This document shows positions 47,557 to 55,735 of a stretch of DNA of 64,000 nucleotides, piece after piece. Source of the stretch: a virus; the IMG/VR virus record IMGVR_UViG_3300037541_000804, positions 101,330 through 165,329 of that record; one strand, written 5' to 3'. The notes under the pieces were generated by a model. The model saw nothing but the letters and a program-made list of their open reading frames with translations, was not told the origin of the DNA and searched no databases. Positions within the stretch are counted from its first letter, which is position 1. Each line of letters opens with the position of its first letter. The position numbers were made by a program, and so were the translations under genes.

Positions 47557-47633
47557 TGGCGAAGCGTGCGAGATTTGAACTCGCGTTGATCGGCTGAAAA
47601 CCGATTTTCCTAAACCAGCTAGAAGAACGCTTC
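47557..47633 (-). tRNA. tRNA-Glu (anticodon TTC)
   Basis: Complete cloverleaf: acceptor GAAGCGT/ACGCTTC, D-arm TTCT/GGAA, anticodon stem ATCGG/CCGAT with loop TTTTCAG (TTC at 34-36), T-arm GCGAG-TTCAAAT-CTCGC, discriminator G and encoded CCA; 77 bases. It may help read GAA codons, which this phage uses heavily. Confidence 0.9.
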
Positions 47634-47637
47634 GTGT

Positions 47638-48792
47638 TTAACTGTAAAAGTAAAAGTACTCATTGTCAAGCCAAAACTCATCATTGTCTAAAATTTTATT
47701 GGCCCGCGAAAATGGAATGTTTTGTTTAAAATGAGCCACGGATGGAAAGATTTGGCCGTTGCTGAATAACTGTTTCTTGGTGAAGAATTTGGCGTCTTTA
47801 GGGATAGTGTCAACTACTTTACGGTCTGGAAGGTCTAAAATTTCAACATTGTAGTCGAAAAACTCTTCACGCATCGTTGGGAGGATTTCTTCATTGTCGC
47901 AAAAAATAATAACATCCAGTCCCAAACTTTTGGCCGCTTTGACATATTCCAACGTGTAGCTATCCAAAGAATCGGCCATTAAAATCAACCGTCCGATTTG
48001 GGCGCGAAATTGTTTTAATCCATCCAGGGTTATGGGTTTTCTGGTAATTATATGAGCCTTGTAGCCGTTTTGCAACCAGTGAAATAAGCATTGCTCATCA
48101 TGTTTTAAATCCATGCGGAAATGTAAATGGCCGTTTTTAAGTGCGGGATTTTCGGCAAAAAAGTCGGGAACAATTTCCATCACGGCATTGTAATAGTCGC
48201 CGCCCACGCGAATGGTCTTCATGTTCAATTGAACACCTTTGCAGAGAAGGTCAAAAACCGCTTGGCAAACTTTCTCTACTTTAATAGTGCGAATCATTTT
48301 GGGCGATTCGTTTGGCTGGAATGAGGGTTTTCGGTCGCCCCATTCTGGTTCTAGGATGATTCTTTTTTCAGGAGGAAGCCACGAACTTAAAACCTGCTCT
48401 GGATAAGTGTGGCTAAATAAAATAACCGATGGAATTTCGTATGCCGCTGCCATATGAGCGCATACAGAATCAATCCCCATAAACAAGCTCGCCCGCTTCA
48501 TTAAGTAAAAGGTCTGCCCCCATGACAAACCCAAGAATTGGCCGTCTGTTCCGTCTATAATCGGATCATTCTTGCCGCCGATTTGAAAAACCTGACAGCC
48601 AAACTTGTGTAAGACTGGCTTGATGAGCGAAATAACTTCTGGGAAGAGTTCGTAGTGTTTCGAGGGAAGCTTGTTGTCATTATGAATCAAAACAAACTTG
48701 TCCGCCGTTAGAGGAAAGAATTTTTCGTTCAGGATTGGTTTTTCCTTGGGGATGACTCCCAAAGCGGTTGAATACACTTGTTGTAAATTCAT
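47638..48792 (-). CDS. GT9 heptosyltransferase C-terminal domain plus extra domain
   Basis: 384 aa. The first 200 residues resemble the C-terminal (nucleotide-sugar) half of GT9 heptosyltransferases: FVLIHNDNKLPSKHYELF, VFQIGGKNDP, LFMGIDSVCAHMAAAYEIPS and LFSHTYPEQ. The matching N-terminal half is the end of the next gene upstream. The last 180 residues form an unrelated alpha/beta domain with MDLKHDEQCLFHWLQNGYKA and DVIIFCDNEE, which looks like a small nucleotide- or HAD-like domain. Probably adds a sugar to a phage or host surface glycan. Confidence 0.65.
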   Translation of the reverse strand: MNLQQVYSTALGVIPKEKPILNEKFFPLTADKFVLIHNDNKLPSKHYELFPEVISLIKPVLHKFGCQVFQIGGKNDPIIDGTDGQFLGLSWGQTFYLMKRASLFMGIDSVCAHMAAAYEIPSVILFSHTYPEQVLSSWLPPEKRIILEPEWGDRKPSFQPNESPKMIRTIKVEKVCQAVFDLLCKGVQLNMKTIRVGGDYYNAVMEIVPDFFAENPALKNGHLHFRMDLKHDEQCLFHWLQNGYKAHIITRKPITLDGLKQFRAQIGRLILMADSLDSYTLEYVKAAKSLGLDVIIFCDNEEILPTMREEFFDYNVEILDLPDRKVVDTIPKDAKFFTKKQLFSNGQIFPSVAHFKQNIPFSRANKILDNDEFWLDNEYFYFYS

Positions 48793-48940
48793 TTTTTATT
48801 GGAGCGAATTTTTAACCAAAGTTTATGGGTTGTGGAGTAGTAAATCTTTTCTTCTATCAAGGACGAAATGTAAGAAAAAACATAAAACACACTTGAAATA
48901 GTAAAAAACGGCAAACTTAGTAAGTAACTAAGATAGTAGG

Positions 48941-50881
48941 CTAGCTTAACCATTCAGCTCTATGTTCTAGGGTATTGTGATGGACCGACATGAATCGCTG
49001 AGTTTGAGCGTGCGGATAGAAGGCGGCAACAAAATAACCCTTGTGCTCTCGATTCCCTTCCATAAACAAAATGTTTTCAAATACTGGTGCCCATGCTAAG
49101 ACTCTATGCACGGATTCATGCCCTTCAATCAGTTCAAAAAACTCTGGTTTCGTGAAGAAATACAGATTGTATTCGGGGTATAAAAATTTGAACTGCTTGA
49201 GTAAGCTATTGACCACAATCAAATCTCCAGCCGATTCTGGCATCACAACGCAAATTCGTTTTCCTTCGTCGTCTTTGTCCAAGAGTTCGGCCAAATCTAC
49301 TGGCTTGTTGTTGAGGTTGGCGTTAAATTGAAGCGCGAGGTTGACGAAGTGCTTGTAAACTCCTTGGTAGTCGTTGGATTTTCTTAAATGGGCCGCCCAG
49401 TTTTTGACATGGCTAGTGTTTTGGTCAACCTTTTCACCCATCATGTTTGTGAGCAAGTTAATTGCAAATCCTTCTGGAGAGAGATTATTGGGCGGGACGT
49501 GAGATGGGTTTTTAGGAACGGGTTCGAAAGAAAAACCTTCCCAATTCGCAGGCTCCAATAATTCAAAATAATCTGCAATTCGCCGACAAACTTTATCTGT
49601 AGATGCCCATTCAATAGCAAATTCGCGAGCGCGTTTTTCTAATTCTCTGCGTTCACCCATTGGCAGGTTGACGAATTTTTCCATCAACTCGCAAATAGAA
49701 TCTGGACAAGAGTTAGCTTTAACGAAGCAGCTCCCGACCTCCATATAAGGATTCCATTTAATCGGCCAGCCCCCGCTATTTTCATGGCAACCATCTAATC
49801 CACAACTATACTCTGTGACAAATGTTATCTTTTCGCACATTTTGCCCTGCCATGTCGTGTACTCATATCCGCCGCTATTAAAAGCGCTGATTACCGCATC
49901 GCTTAACCCGTAAATATCGCATAAATTTTCTTCACTTACTCCATGAACAATGGAACAAGTTGAATAGGTTTTTTCTGCCTTACAATGAGGGCAATCTTGA
50001 TCTAAGCCGTAGAAGGATTTTACTTCCCACTGTTTACAATTACGACAATAGTACGTTGTGAGAACATCATTTGGGTCTAATCCCTTATCTTGAACAATCT
50101 TCGGCAAATCCCAACCTTCTCCACCGTAAAACGTATGGAAGTATAATTTGGCTTTGATATTTGAATTATTATCTTTGAATTTTTTGAACGCCTCTACTGT
50201 ATTTGGAAACGCCTTCCTTAACTGACTGCGATTAACGGTCAAAAATACCGTAGCGTCCTCTAGTCCAAACTTCTTTCTTAAAGAGTTTCGGCGGTCTTCC
50301 GAAATCGGGTGGAATTCATTTGGGTCAACTGTTCCAGCGATAGTTTGAACATGACTGTATCCAAGTTTCTCATATTCTTTTTGTGCAAAGGTTGCCCATA
50401 CGGCCAAGTGTTTGCATTTCGCCGCCATATCAATTTGAGAGGGAAGCAAGGGGAGACTGTCTGCTGTGTAGTGATAAAGAGTAGGAACAACATCATTCCA
50501 CCTTCGGCCAACTACATCATCATAAGCCCACGAATCCTCACAAAAATAGCAAAAATCAGGCTTCTCAATTTTTAGAATCTCGTCAATTCTATAATTGCCG
50601 TAACTAGCATTACGTTCGGCAGCATTGCGAGCGTTTGGGTCTTGAATCGAAGCTATTTGCTGCTGTTGCTCTGGGGTAGGATGCGTTCCATAGCACTTCC
50701 ACGGCATTCTCTTAGCTTCTGGAGCATCCCAAGGAATGCCTGCCGCCGCTTCTACCACTTCCCAATCTGGCTGATTAAAAAACCAACGAAGCAGTCTTTT
50801 TTTATGGCCACCAAAACCAGTCAAAAGACGCGAAAAATTACTAAATACTAGAAGTTTTTTCTTTTTCATTCTGTTTTCCAA
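48941..50881 (-). CDS. GT4-type glycosyltransferase fused to GT9 N-terminal domain
   Basis: 646 aa. Residues about 1-470 are a GT-B glycosyltransferase: a glycine loop near 18-25, VFLTVNRSQLRKAFPNTVEAF in the donor half, and an inserted zinc ribbon (YYCRNCKQW, CPHCKAEKT). Residues about 545-646 match the N-terminal half of GT9: ICVVMPESAGDLIVVNSLLK and YFFTKPEFFELIEGH. The C-terminal half of that GT9 unit is in the next gene. One protein may transfer two sugars, or the order is a relic of a larger fusion. Start overlaps the GIY-YIG gene by 16 bases. Confidence 0.65.
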   Translation of the reverse strand: MENRMKKKKLLVFSNFSRLLTGFGGHKKRLLRWFFNQPDWEVVEAAAGIPWDAPEAKRMPWKCYGTHPTPEQQQQIASIQDPNARNAAERNASYGNYRIDEILKIEKPDFCYFCEDSWAYDDVVGRRWNDVVPTLYHYTADSLPLLPSQIDMAAKCKHLAVWATFAQKEYEKLGYSHVQTIAGTVDPNEFHPISEDRRNSLRKKFGLEDATVFLTVNRSQLRKAFPNTVEAFKKFKDNNSNIKAKLYFHTFYGGEGWDLPKIVQDKGLDPNDVLTTYYCRNCKQWEVKSFYGLDQDCPHCKAEKTYSTCSIVHGVSEENLCDIYGLSDAVISAFNSGGYEYTTWQGKMCEKITFVTEYSCGLDGCHENSGGWPIKWNPYMEVGSCFVKANSCPDSICELMEKFVNLPMGERRELEKRAREFAIEWASTDKVCRRIADYFELLEPANWEGFSFEPVPKNPSHVPPNNLSPEGFAINLLTNMMGEKVDQNTSHVKNWAAHLRKSNDYQGVYKHFVNLALQFNANLNNKPVDLAELLDKDDEGKRICVVMPESAGDLIVVNSLLKQFKFLYPEYNLYFFTKPEFFELIEGHESVHRVLAWAPVFENILFMEGNREHKGYFVAAFYPHAQTQRFMSVHHNTLEHRAEWLS

Positions 50882-52068
50882 AAAAAATTATTACATTTGC
50901 ACCGCTTCCTAATGGATTGATAAACTGAAGCCGTCAGCATTTTATATTTATCGCAGGCTTGGTATATGCTATCAAAAGATTCTACGATATTCATATCGTC
51001 GTCAAGCCTGTATAATTTCTTATACTTTCTGCCAAGAAGTTCCTTTGATCTAAAAATGAACCCTCTAACGCTATGCTTATTATAGAGGCAGCATGTTCTA
51101 ATTAGTTTTTTATCTATTCCACTATAGATATGGGCCTCTATCAAAGAATGGTGTTCCTTGATAAGATTCATATTTAAATCATATTGAAGAACTGGTCCAG
51201 ATTTTCTGCTCACCTCTATCAGATAATCCGTAGTAAATTTTATACCATAACGAGAAGCTTTTTCTCCAATTCTGCCCCCGTTTTTTACCTCTCCAAGGTA
51301 TTCCCACTTATACCCGTGGCAAATAGAACCTTTCCTGCACGCAACGCGAATTTTATTGGCTGATATGTTGGTCTGTAATTGCGCAAATCTTGCATTTTTA
51401 TATTCCGCAATAAAATTGCCATTTATGTCTTTTTGAACGACTTGCGTTCCGTTTTTCTCGCTAATCCTATCTTTCAAAGATTCACTTATTCTTTCGCGGC
51501 TTTGTCCCTTCGTTTTCGATTTGATCGACTCATAACTCCATATAAACCCAGCGTACTTGTATTTCCCATACCCAAGAGCCGCACGTTTGATACCATCTCT
51601 ACTTAAACCCGTTTCTTTTTCGGCCATTCCAATACTATCATATTCTTTAACTAGATACTCGTCTTCGCTCCATTGGTACACTTTTCTACCATGAAACCTG
51701 CTCATTTTATCTTTAGATTCTTGCGTTCTCTTTAGTCCAAGAGTACTGCCAGCAGTTGGACAAATATTATAGCCAATAATTGGATCGCAAGCTTTTAGCG
51801 TATCAATAAAATACTGCTCCCTTTCAATTAGCTTTTCTTTTTCAACAAAATCAATACATTCAAAAACAAAATTACTTGCGCCGCTTGCATAATAAGCATT
51901 TGTTAGATACTCGTTATCATGGGTTCGGTTTTCGAGAGAGCTTTTATGAACTCCATAACGTTTTTTTAACTTGACGGCACTTCCAATATAGAATTTTCCA
52001 TTCGTCAAATTGGTGATCTTGTAAATCCCGCTTTTGTTTCTTAGGCTGTCTTTTACTCTAAATTCCAT
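50866..52068 (-). CDS. GIY-YIG homing endonuclease with NUMOD repeats
   Basis: 400 aa. GIYKITNLTNGKFYIGSA (about 14-31) is the GIY-YIG core; the catalytic Arg (KKRYGVH) and Glu (EREQYF) are in place. The C-terminal 250 residues hold repeated NUMOD1-like units with F-D-S-I-x-x-A patterns that bind DNA. Free-standing endonucleases of this kind insert between genes and cut relatives that lack them. A/T-rich codons differ from the neighbouring glycosyltransferase. Confidence 0.8.
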   Translation of the reverse strand: MEFRVKDSLRNKSGIYKITNLTNGKFYIGSAVKLKKRYGVHKSSLENRTHDNEYLTNAYYASGASNFVFECIDFVEKEKLIEREQYFIDTLKACDPIIGYNICPTAGSTLGLKRTQESKDKMSRFHGRKVYQWSEDEYLVKEYDSIGMAEKETGLSRDGIKRAALGYGKYKYAGFIWSYESIKSKTKGQSRERISESLKDRISEKNGTQVVQKDINGNFIAEYKNARFAQLQTNISANKIRVACRKGSICHGYKWEYLGEVKNGGRIGEKASRYGIKFTTDYLIEVSRKSGPVLQYDLNMNLIKEHHSLIEAHIYSGIDKKLIRTCCLYNKHSVRGFIFRSKELLGRKYKKLYRLDDDMNIVESFDSIYQACDKYKMLTASVYQSIRKRCKCNNFFWKTE

Positions 52069-52076
52069 CCATTATA

Positions 52077-52460
52077 CTAACTCCCAAACCAATAATCCAC
52101 CTTGCCATTTTCAATGTTGATTTGCTCAAGAAAAACGTGATCTGTTGGTTGCCGAAGCTTAACATCTTTCGCTGCGTCAATAATGAATTGAGAATATTTA
52201 GGGTTCCTAATTGTCCCGTAATGTTTGAAAGTATATTCTCCCTCAACTATGCTCTCAAAATCAGGGTAAGAGACAGTTGTTTTTCCAAAGTCTTCATCGT
52301 CTTCTACCTCGTCCCATGCGCTGTAATTGAAGTGAGACTTTTGAAGCCTTTTTGGCTTGAGGAGCTTGGTGATTTTCTCGTCTAGCTCGTCAAGGGTTGA
52401 TGTTTGGGTGTGTGGTAGGGTTAATTTCATATTATTCTGCCGCCTCCTCTTTAAATTCAA
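52077..52460 (-). CDS. Hypothetical protein, 127 aa
   Basis: Basic start, acidic centre. Probably begins at the ATG at 52430, eleven codons later (MKLTLPHTQ), because the longer form overlaps the gene upstream. Unrecognised. Confidence 0.5.
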   Translation of the reverse strand: MNLKRRRQNNMKLTLPHTQTSTLDELDEKITKLLKPKRLQKSHFNYSAWDEVEDDEDFGKTTVSYPDFESIVEGEYTFKHYGTIRNPKYSQFIIDAAKDVKLRQPTDHVFLEQINIENGKVDYWFGS

Positions 52461-52953
52461 ACTTGTTTGCGGCCCAAAGTATTTCCTTAATCGCTTCCTC
52501 GAAAAACACTCGAATAACCTCTGCTTCGGCCAATTCTAGGCCAACGTAAAAACTTAGAGAACCATTGCGAGTCACATTCAGGGTATAGACGTTTTTATCC
52601 TTTTCGCCATCTTTTTTCGCTTGTTTGACAGTCGGAGCGAGTTTAATGGATGTTTTATTACTATCAAAGTTGTGAAAAAGATCACAAGGCCCGTATGTTC
52701 TGACGGCGTGGACAAACTCGCCTGCTTCCTTTTCGTTGAATTTGACACGGAATCCTTTTTCAGGATTGGCCTTAAGGTTATAGAAACTAGCTTTTCGGCC
52801 CGCCTCATCCCAACTTTTTTGCTTTACACACTCAAGCATGATCGTTGGACCATCTTGCATTTTCCAGAGATTAAAGGAAATGGCTGAACCAGCAAAGGAG
52901 GATGGATCGTTTTTGTCGCGGTATGGGGTCGGCTTATAGAGGGAGTACTTCAT
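52432..52953 (-). CDS. Possible ssDNA-binding protein, 173 aa
   Basis: Beta-rich with the order SAISFNLWKM, IMLECVKQKSW, GFRVKFNEKEAGEF and SFYVGLELAEAEVI, then a helix. This layout of strands and C-terminal helix recalls PC4/Whirly-like ssDNA-binding folds in large phages. The match is by shape, not by motif. A TATAAT lies five bases before the ATG. Confidence 0.4.
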   Translation of the reverse strand: MKYSLYKPTPYRDKNDPSSFAGSAISFNLWKMQDGPTIMLECVKQKSWDEAGRKASFYNLKANPEKGFRVKFNEKEAGEFVHAVRTYGPCDLFHNFDSNKTSIKLAPTVKQAKKDGEKDKNVYTLNVTRNGSLSFYVGLELAEAEVIRVFFEEAIKEILWAANKFEFKEEAAE

Positions 52954-52991
52954 GGTGGATTATATTAACCAATAAACGTGTAATCCCTAAT

Positions 52992-53417
52992 GTGAAAACT
53001 CTGTCTTTTTCTGATATTCAGGCTTATCCTTTTGTCAAAGCAGCGCGAAAGTCTCAGATTAGTGACAAAACTTTCAATACAACCAGTTTGCGTTGGGTGA
53101 TGGAGAAGTTTTATCCCTTTTTCGTCAAGAAACTAAGTGAATTGGGCGTCTCGGTTTGGGATAATAAGTGGGATTGCGAGGATTTTACCTCGTTCTTCAA
53201 GTCTATGGCTCAGGTTTGCCACCGCAACGGGAATGGTACGGCAGAAGGCTTAGCTATCGGCGAAATCTATTATCACCAAGATGGTGCCAGCGGTGAAAAT
53301 CATGCTATAAACGTGATATTCGCAGAAAGCGGCCCAATCTTTTTTGAACCACAACAAGGTTTGCCTGTGAAATTGTCCGATTCAGAAATGCGGTCTATTT
53401 ACTATTTTAAAATTTAG
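52992..53417 (+). CDS. Cysteine-peptidase/transglutaminase-like protein (candidate)
   Basis: 141 aa from GTG 52992, the only start that does not overlap the divergent gene. DCEDFTSFF, with Cys in a helix start, then GENHAINVIF with His, and GPIFFEPQQG with a possible Asp/Glu region suggest a papain/transglutaminase-type Cys-His arrangement. A TGTAAT box sits just upstream. First of three rightward genes. Confidence 0.45.
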   Translation: MKTLSFSDIQAYPFVKAARKSQISDKTFNTTSLRWVMEKFYPFFVKKLSELGVSVWDNKWDCEDFTSFFKSMAQVCHRNGNGTAEGLAIGEIYYHQDGASGENHAINVIFAESGPIFFEPQQGLPVKLSDSEMRSIYYFKI

Positions 53418-53425
53418 TATATTAT

Positions 53426-53545
53426 ATGAACAAATTTCGATCCCTACTTTTCGCCGCTTTTCTTTTTCTTTCATCCTGTGCTCAAAAGACCGAAATCCCA
53501 GAAGTGGATCATGTAATTTGGCGCATTTGTGGTGATCTAGTGTAA
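53426..53545 (+). CDS. Small lipoprotein, 39 aa
   Basis: MNKFRSLLFAAFLFLSSC is a signal with lipobox LSSC; the mature part has only about 22 residues. A TATATT box lies two bases upstream. Could be an Rz1-like o-spanin or an envelope protein active against superinfection; no proof of either. Confidence 0.55.
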   Translation: MNKFRSLLFAAFLFLSSCAQKTEIPEVDHVIWRICGDLV

Positions 53546-53554
53546 TTACCTAAT

Positions 53555-53821
53555 ATGACTTCACAAACGGCCCTAAACATTCTAGCTGGCGAATTGGGTT
53601 CAACCATCGTGGCAAATCAAGCTATTTACACTGGTAAATACTCTAGAATCGAGAGCATTGGCACAAACTGTATCATTTCTGGAGCTTCTTCAACAAGCAC
53701 TCAGTCTGTAAATGTTACTGGTTTAAATGGCCGAACTCTAGTTTCGCCGTTTAGCATCACCGTTCCGATTAACACGTTTCAGCTTTTCAGTGGCGCTTGT
53801 AATTTGGTTCACGGAACCTAA
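53555..53821 (+). CDS. Small beta-rich, possibly structural protein, 88 aa
   Basis: Ser/Thr/Ile-rich with strand-turn patterns, no charged clusters. Composition resembles decoration or tail-fibre accessory proteins and the rightward tail genes. Stop overlaps the start region of the convergent gene by one base. Function unknown. Confidence 0.5.
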   Translation: MTSQTALNILAGELGSTIVANQAIYTGKYSRIESIGTNCIISGASSTSTQSVNVTGLNGRTLVSPFSITVPINTFQLFSGACNLVHGT

Positions 53822-54214
53822 TTATTTCGTCATGTCAATTTTGACGTGAGGCGTTTCTACGACTTTGGGCATTTCCGAAGAATGCTTCTTACCTAGGCGT
53901 TGGGCGGAATAATTTTTTAGCCAAGCCTCCTTAACTCCATCTTTGCCGTCTTTCGATTCCCTCTTCTCCGAAAGCTCCTTGCTTAAATTTTGAAAGTCTC
54001 CAACGCGAGTATATTTTTCAGTTCGGCGGACAAAGGCTTTTTTGTCTCGGGGGTCTAGTTTAGTGTCGATTGCTGCTAGGGGAGCGTGATAAACGCGCCG
54101 CCATTGACCCTCTTGGGTTCCATCTTCTCCGTTATAGACCTTCTCATCGGTCATGTGAAAAAACACATCAACTGATTCGCCCGTAGTTTCGTTAAAAAAT
54201 TCGTAAAGTGGCAC
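53822..54214 (-). CDS. Conserved phage hypothetical protein, 130 aa
   Basis: Opens with MPLYEFFNETTGE, a start like FmdB zinc-ribbon proteins but without Cys, followed by a charged, Lys-rich body. Start codon is GTG, placed two bases after a TATAAT, as for the gene at 44248. Confidence 0.55.
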   Translation of the reverse strand: MPLYEFFNETTGESVDVFFHMTDEKVYNGEDGTQEGQWRRVYHAPLAAIDTKLDPRDKKAFVRRTEKYTRVGDFQNLSKELSEKRESKDGKDGVKEAWLKNYSAQRLGKKHSSEMPKVVETPHVKIDMTK

Positions 54215-54222
54215 GAATTATA

Positions 54223-54957
54223 CTAACAACTCTCTTCATCTTCTTCTGTTATTTCTTGACAGTATTTAAAGACGAACCCTCTTGTATGTTTTCTCTTTCC
54301 TTTACATACAGCGGGAATATGTTTCCAGCAATCTCCTAATTTTAATTTTTCAGACGCTTCTCTTGCTGTTTCAAATCTTCCAATGAAATTTTCATTCTTA
54401 TCGTAAGCTAATACCGCTCGGGCAGAGGGGTTTTTTGGACCAACAAACAGTCCTTTATGATTTTCAGACAACTTTCTTTTGGTTTCTTCGGAATGCTTAT
54501 TATTTCCCTTTGCAACTCTTGTCTCCCATGCTTTTTGCATTGATTCTGGACTATTTTTGCGGCCCTTTCGAGATTCTGACATTTTTCTTTTAGTTTCATC
54601 TGACGCTTTTCTGCCAAGCTGCATTAAAGATATTTTCTTTCGCGTCTCTTCATTATGCCTGGCTCCTTCTCCGCCTTCCGTAAGATTAATTAAAATCCCG
54701 CCATCGCATTTTTTTCCATAATGCTTAATATAGGACACTTCTAAATCAAACGCCTCTCTTTGAGAAAGGTTTTCATGAACAATCAATATTAAATCACGAT
54801 TTTTCGGCTTGAAATCGCCCTTTCCTTCCCTATGTAAGTGTTTAGCAAACGGGCGTTCTCTCCTTCCCATCCCTATATAATAAGGAGTTTTATCTTCTCT
54901 CAGATAAAAATATACGCAATAATTACTATTCTCTTTTTCGGAGAAGTCTAGTTGCAT
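54223..54957 (-). CDS. GIY-YIG endonuclease with NUMOD3 repeats
   Basis: 244 aa. VYFYLREDKTPYYIGMG (about 15-31) is a GIY-YIG variant; ERPFAKH has the Arg. The centre has repeated ETRKKISLMQLGRK, ETKRKMSESRKGRK and ETKRKLSENHKG units, i.e. NUMOD3 DNA-binding repeats. The end has a NUMOD1-like unit. Homing endonuclease between two unrelated genes. Confidence 0.75.
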   Translation of the reverse strand: MQLDFSEKENSNYCVYFYLREDKTPYYIGMGRRERPFAKHLHREGKGDFKPKNRDLILIVHENLSQREAFDLEVSYIKHYGKKCDGGILINLTEGGEGARHNEETRKKISLMQLGRKASDETKRKMSESRKGRKNSPESMQKAWETRVAKGNNKHSEETKRKLSENHKGLFVGPKNPSARAVLAYDKNENFIGRFETAREASEKLKLGDCWKHIPAVCKGKRKHTRGFVFKYCQEITEEDEESC

Positions 54958-54971
54958 TCAAGATATTACAC

Positions 54972-55199
54972 CTACTCATCAATCGACAAATTTTCTTCGC
55001 CCATTCGCCCGAAAATAAAAGACCTCATATTCTCCAGCACTTTTTTCTGTTCCTCGGTCGTAACCTGAGAATATTTAACATCTTGGCGGATGTTTAGGAG
55101 AATGTCGGAAACGATCATTCGCCATTTCCAGCCATTGGTGGCTTGGTAGAATTCGGAGTCTTCTTCGGGGAGTTGAAAGGTTAGAGTGGCTTGGGGCAT
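54972..55199 (-). CDS. Hypothetical protein, 75 aa
   Basis: Acidic, helical; ends with an Asp-Glu tail. Two bases after the Hsp20-like stop, so same operon. Unrecognised. Confidence 0.5.
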   Translation of the reverse strand: MPQATLTFQLPEEDSEFYQATNGWKWRMIVSDILLNIRQDVKYSQVTTEEQKKVLENMRSFIFGRMGEENLSIDE

Positions 55200-55201
55200 A
55201 A

Positions 55202-55702
55202 TTAGAGGATTTTAATTGTGGCCGCTTTTTCTTCTTTTTTCGGCGAAAAGAAGATTTCTAATAGGCCATTGCTCATTTGGGCCGCTGGTGATTCAAGTTC
55301 GTAGTTTTGATAATCTGGAACGACCCAAGAGACGTTATAATGGTTTTCATGGTTAACAGACTTAACCGTGAGTGTCCCCGTTTTATCTACAGTAACACAA
55401 ATATTTTCCTTAGCATATCCAGGAAGTTCTAGGCGAAATTTGAGAACTTTAGAAGCGATCTTGGTAAAATGCTTATCTTCGCCTCGGAGTTTTTCGAACG
55501 CTTCCTTTAAGGTTTTGGCGTGATTTTCTCCTTCTGTATATGGACGATATGGTGGAACATATGGACGATAATAATCGTCATTGCTTGGGCGGCGCGGATT
55601 ATGATTTGGCCAACCCCAATATGGAAAGTCAATATAACAATTTTTCGGTTCTAAACTGCTGCCGCTATATGGGTCTGGAATGTATAGGTTATCAATTTTC
55701 AT
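55202..55702 (-). CDS. Hsp20/alpha-crystallin small heat shock protein
   Basis: 166 aa. The C-terminal 95 residues are an alpha-crystallin domain: FRLELPGYAKENICVTV, GTLTVKSV, AQMSNGLLEIFFSP. The N-terminal 60 residues are Pro/Tyr-rich and disordered-looking. Small heat shock proteins hold unfolded proteins; phage versions are known in large marine phages and may assist virion assembly. Its own leaderless promoter precedes it. Confidence 0.8.
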   Translation of the reverse strand: MKIDNLYIPDPYSGSSLEPKNCYIDFPYWGWPNHNPRRPSNDDYYRPYVPPYRPYTEGENHAKTLKEAFEKLRGEDKHFTKIASKVLKFRLELPGYAKENICVTVDKTGTLTVKSVNHENHYNVSWVVPDYQNYELESPAAQMSNGLLEIFFSPKKEEKAATIKIL

Positions 55703-55707
55703 AGCTT

Positions 55708-55735
55708 AAATTAAGCGACGATTTAAGAATGTCAA
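55708..55735 (-). promoter_or_regulatory. Leaderless sigma70-type promoter
   Basis: TTGACA at 55735-55730, 16 bases, TAATTT at 55713-55708, five bases to the ATG of the Hsp20 gene. Confidence 0.65.
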
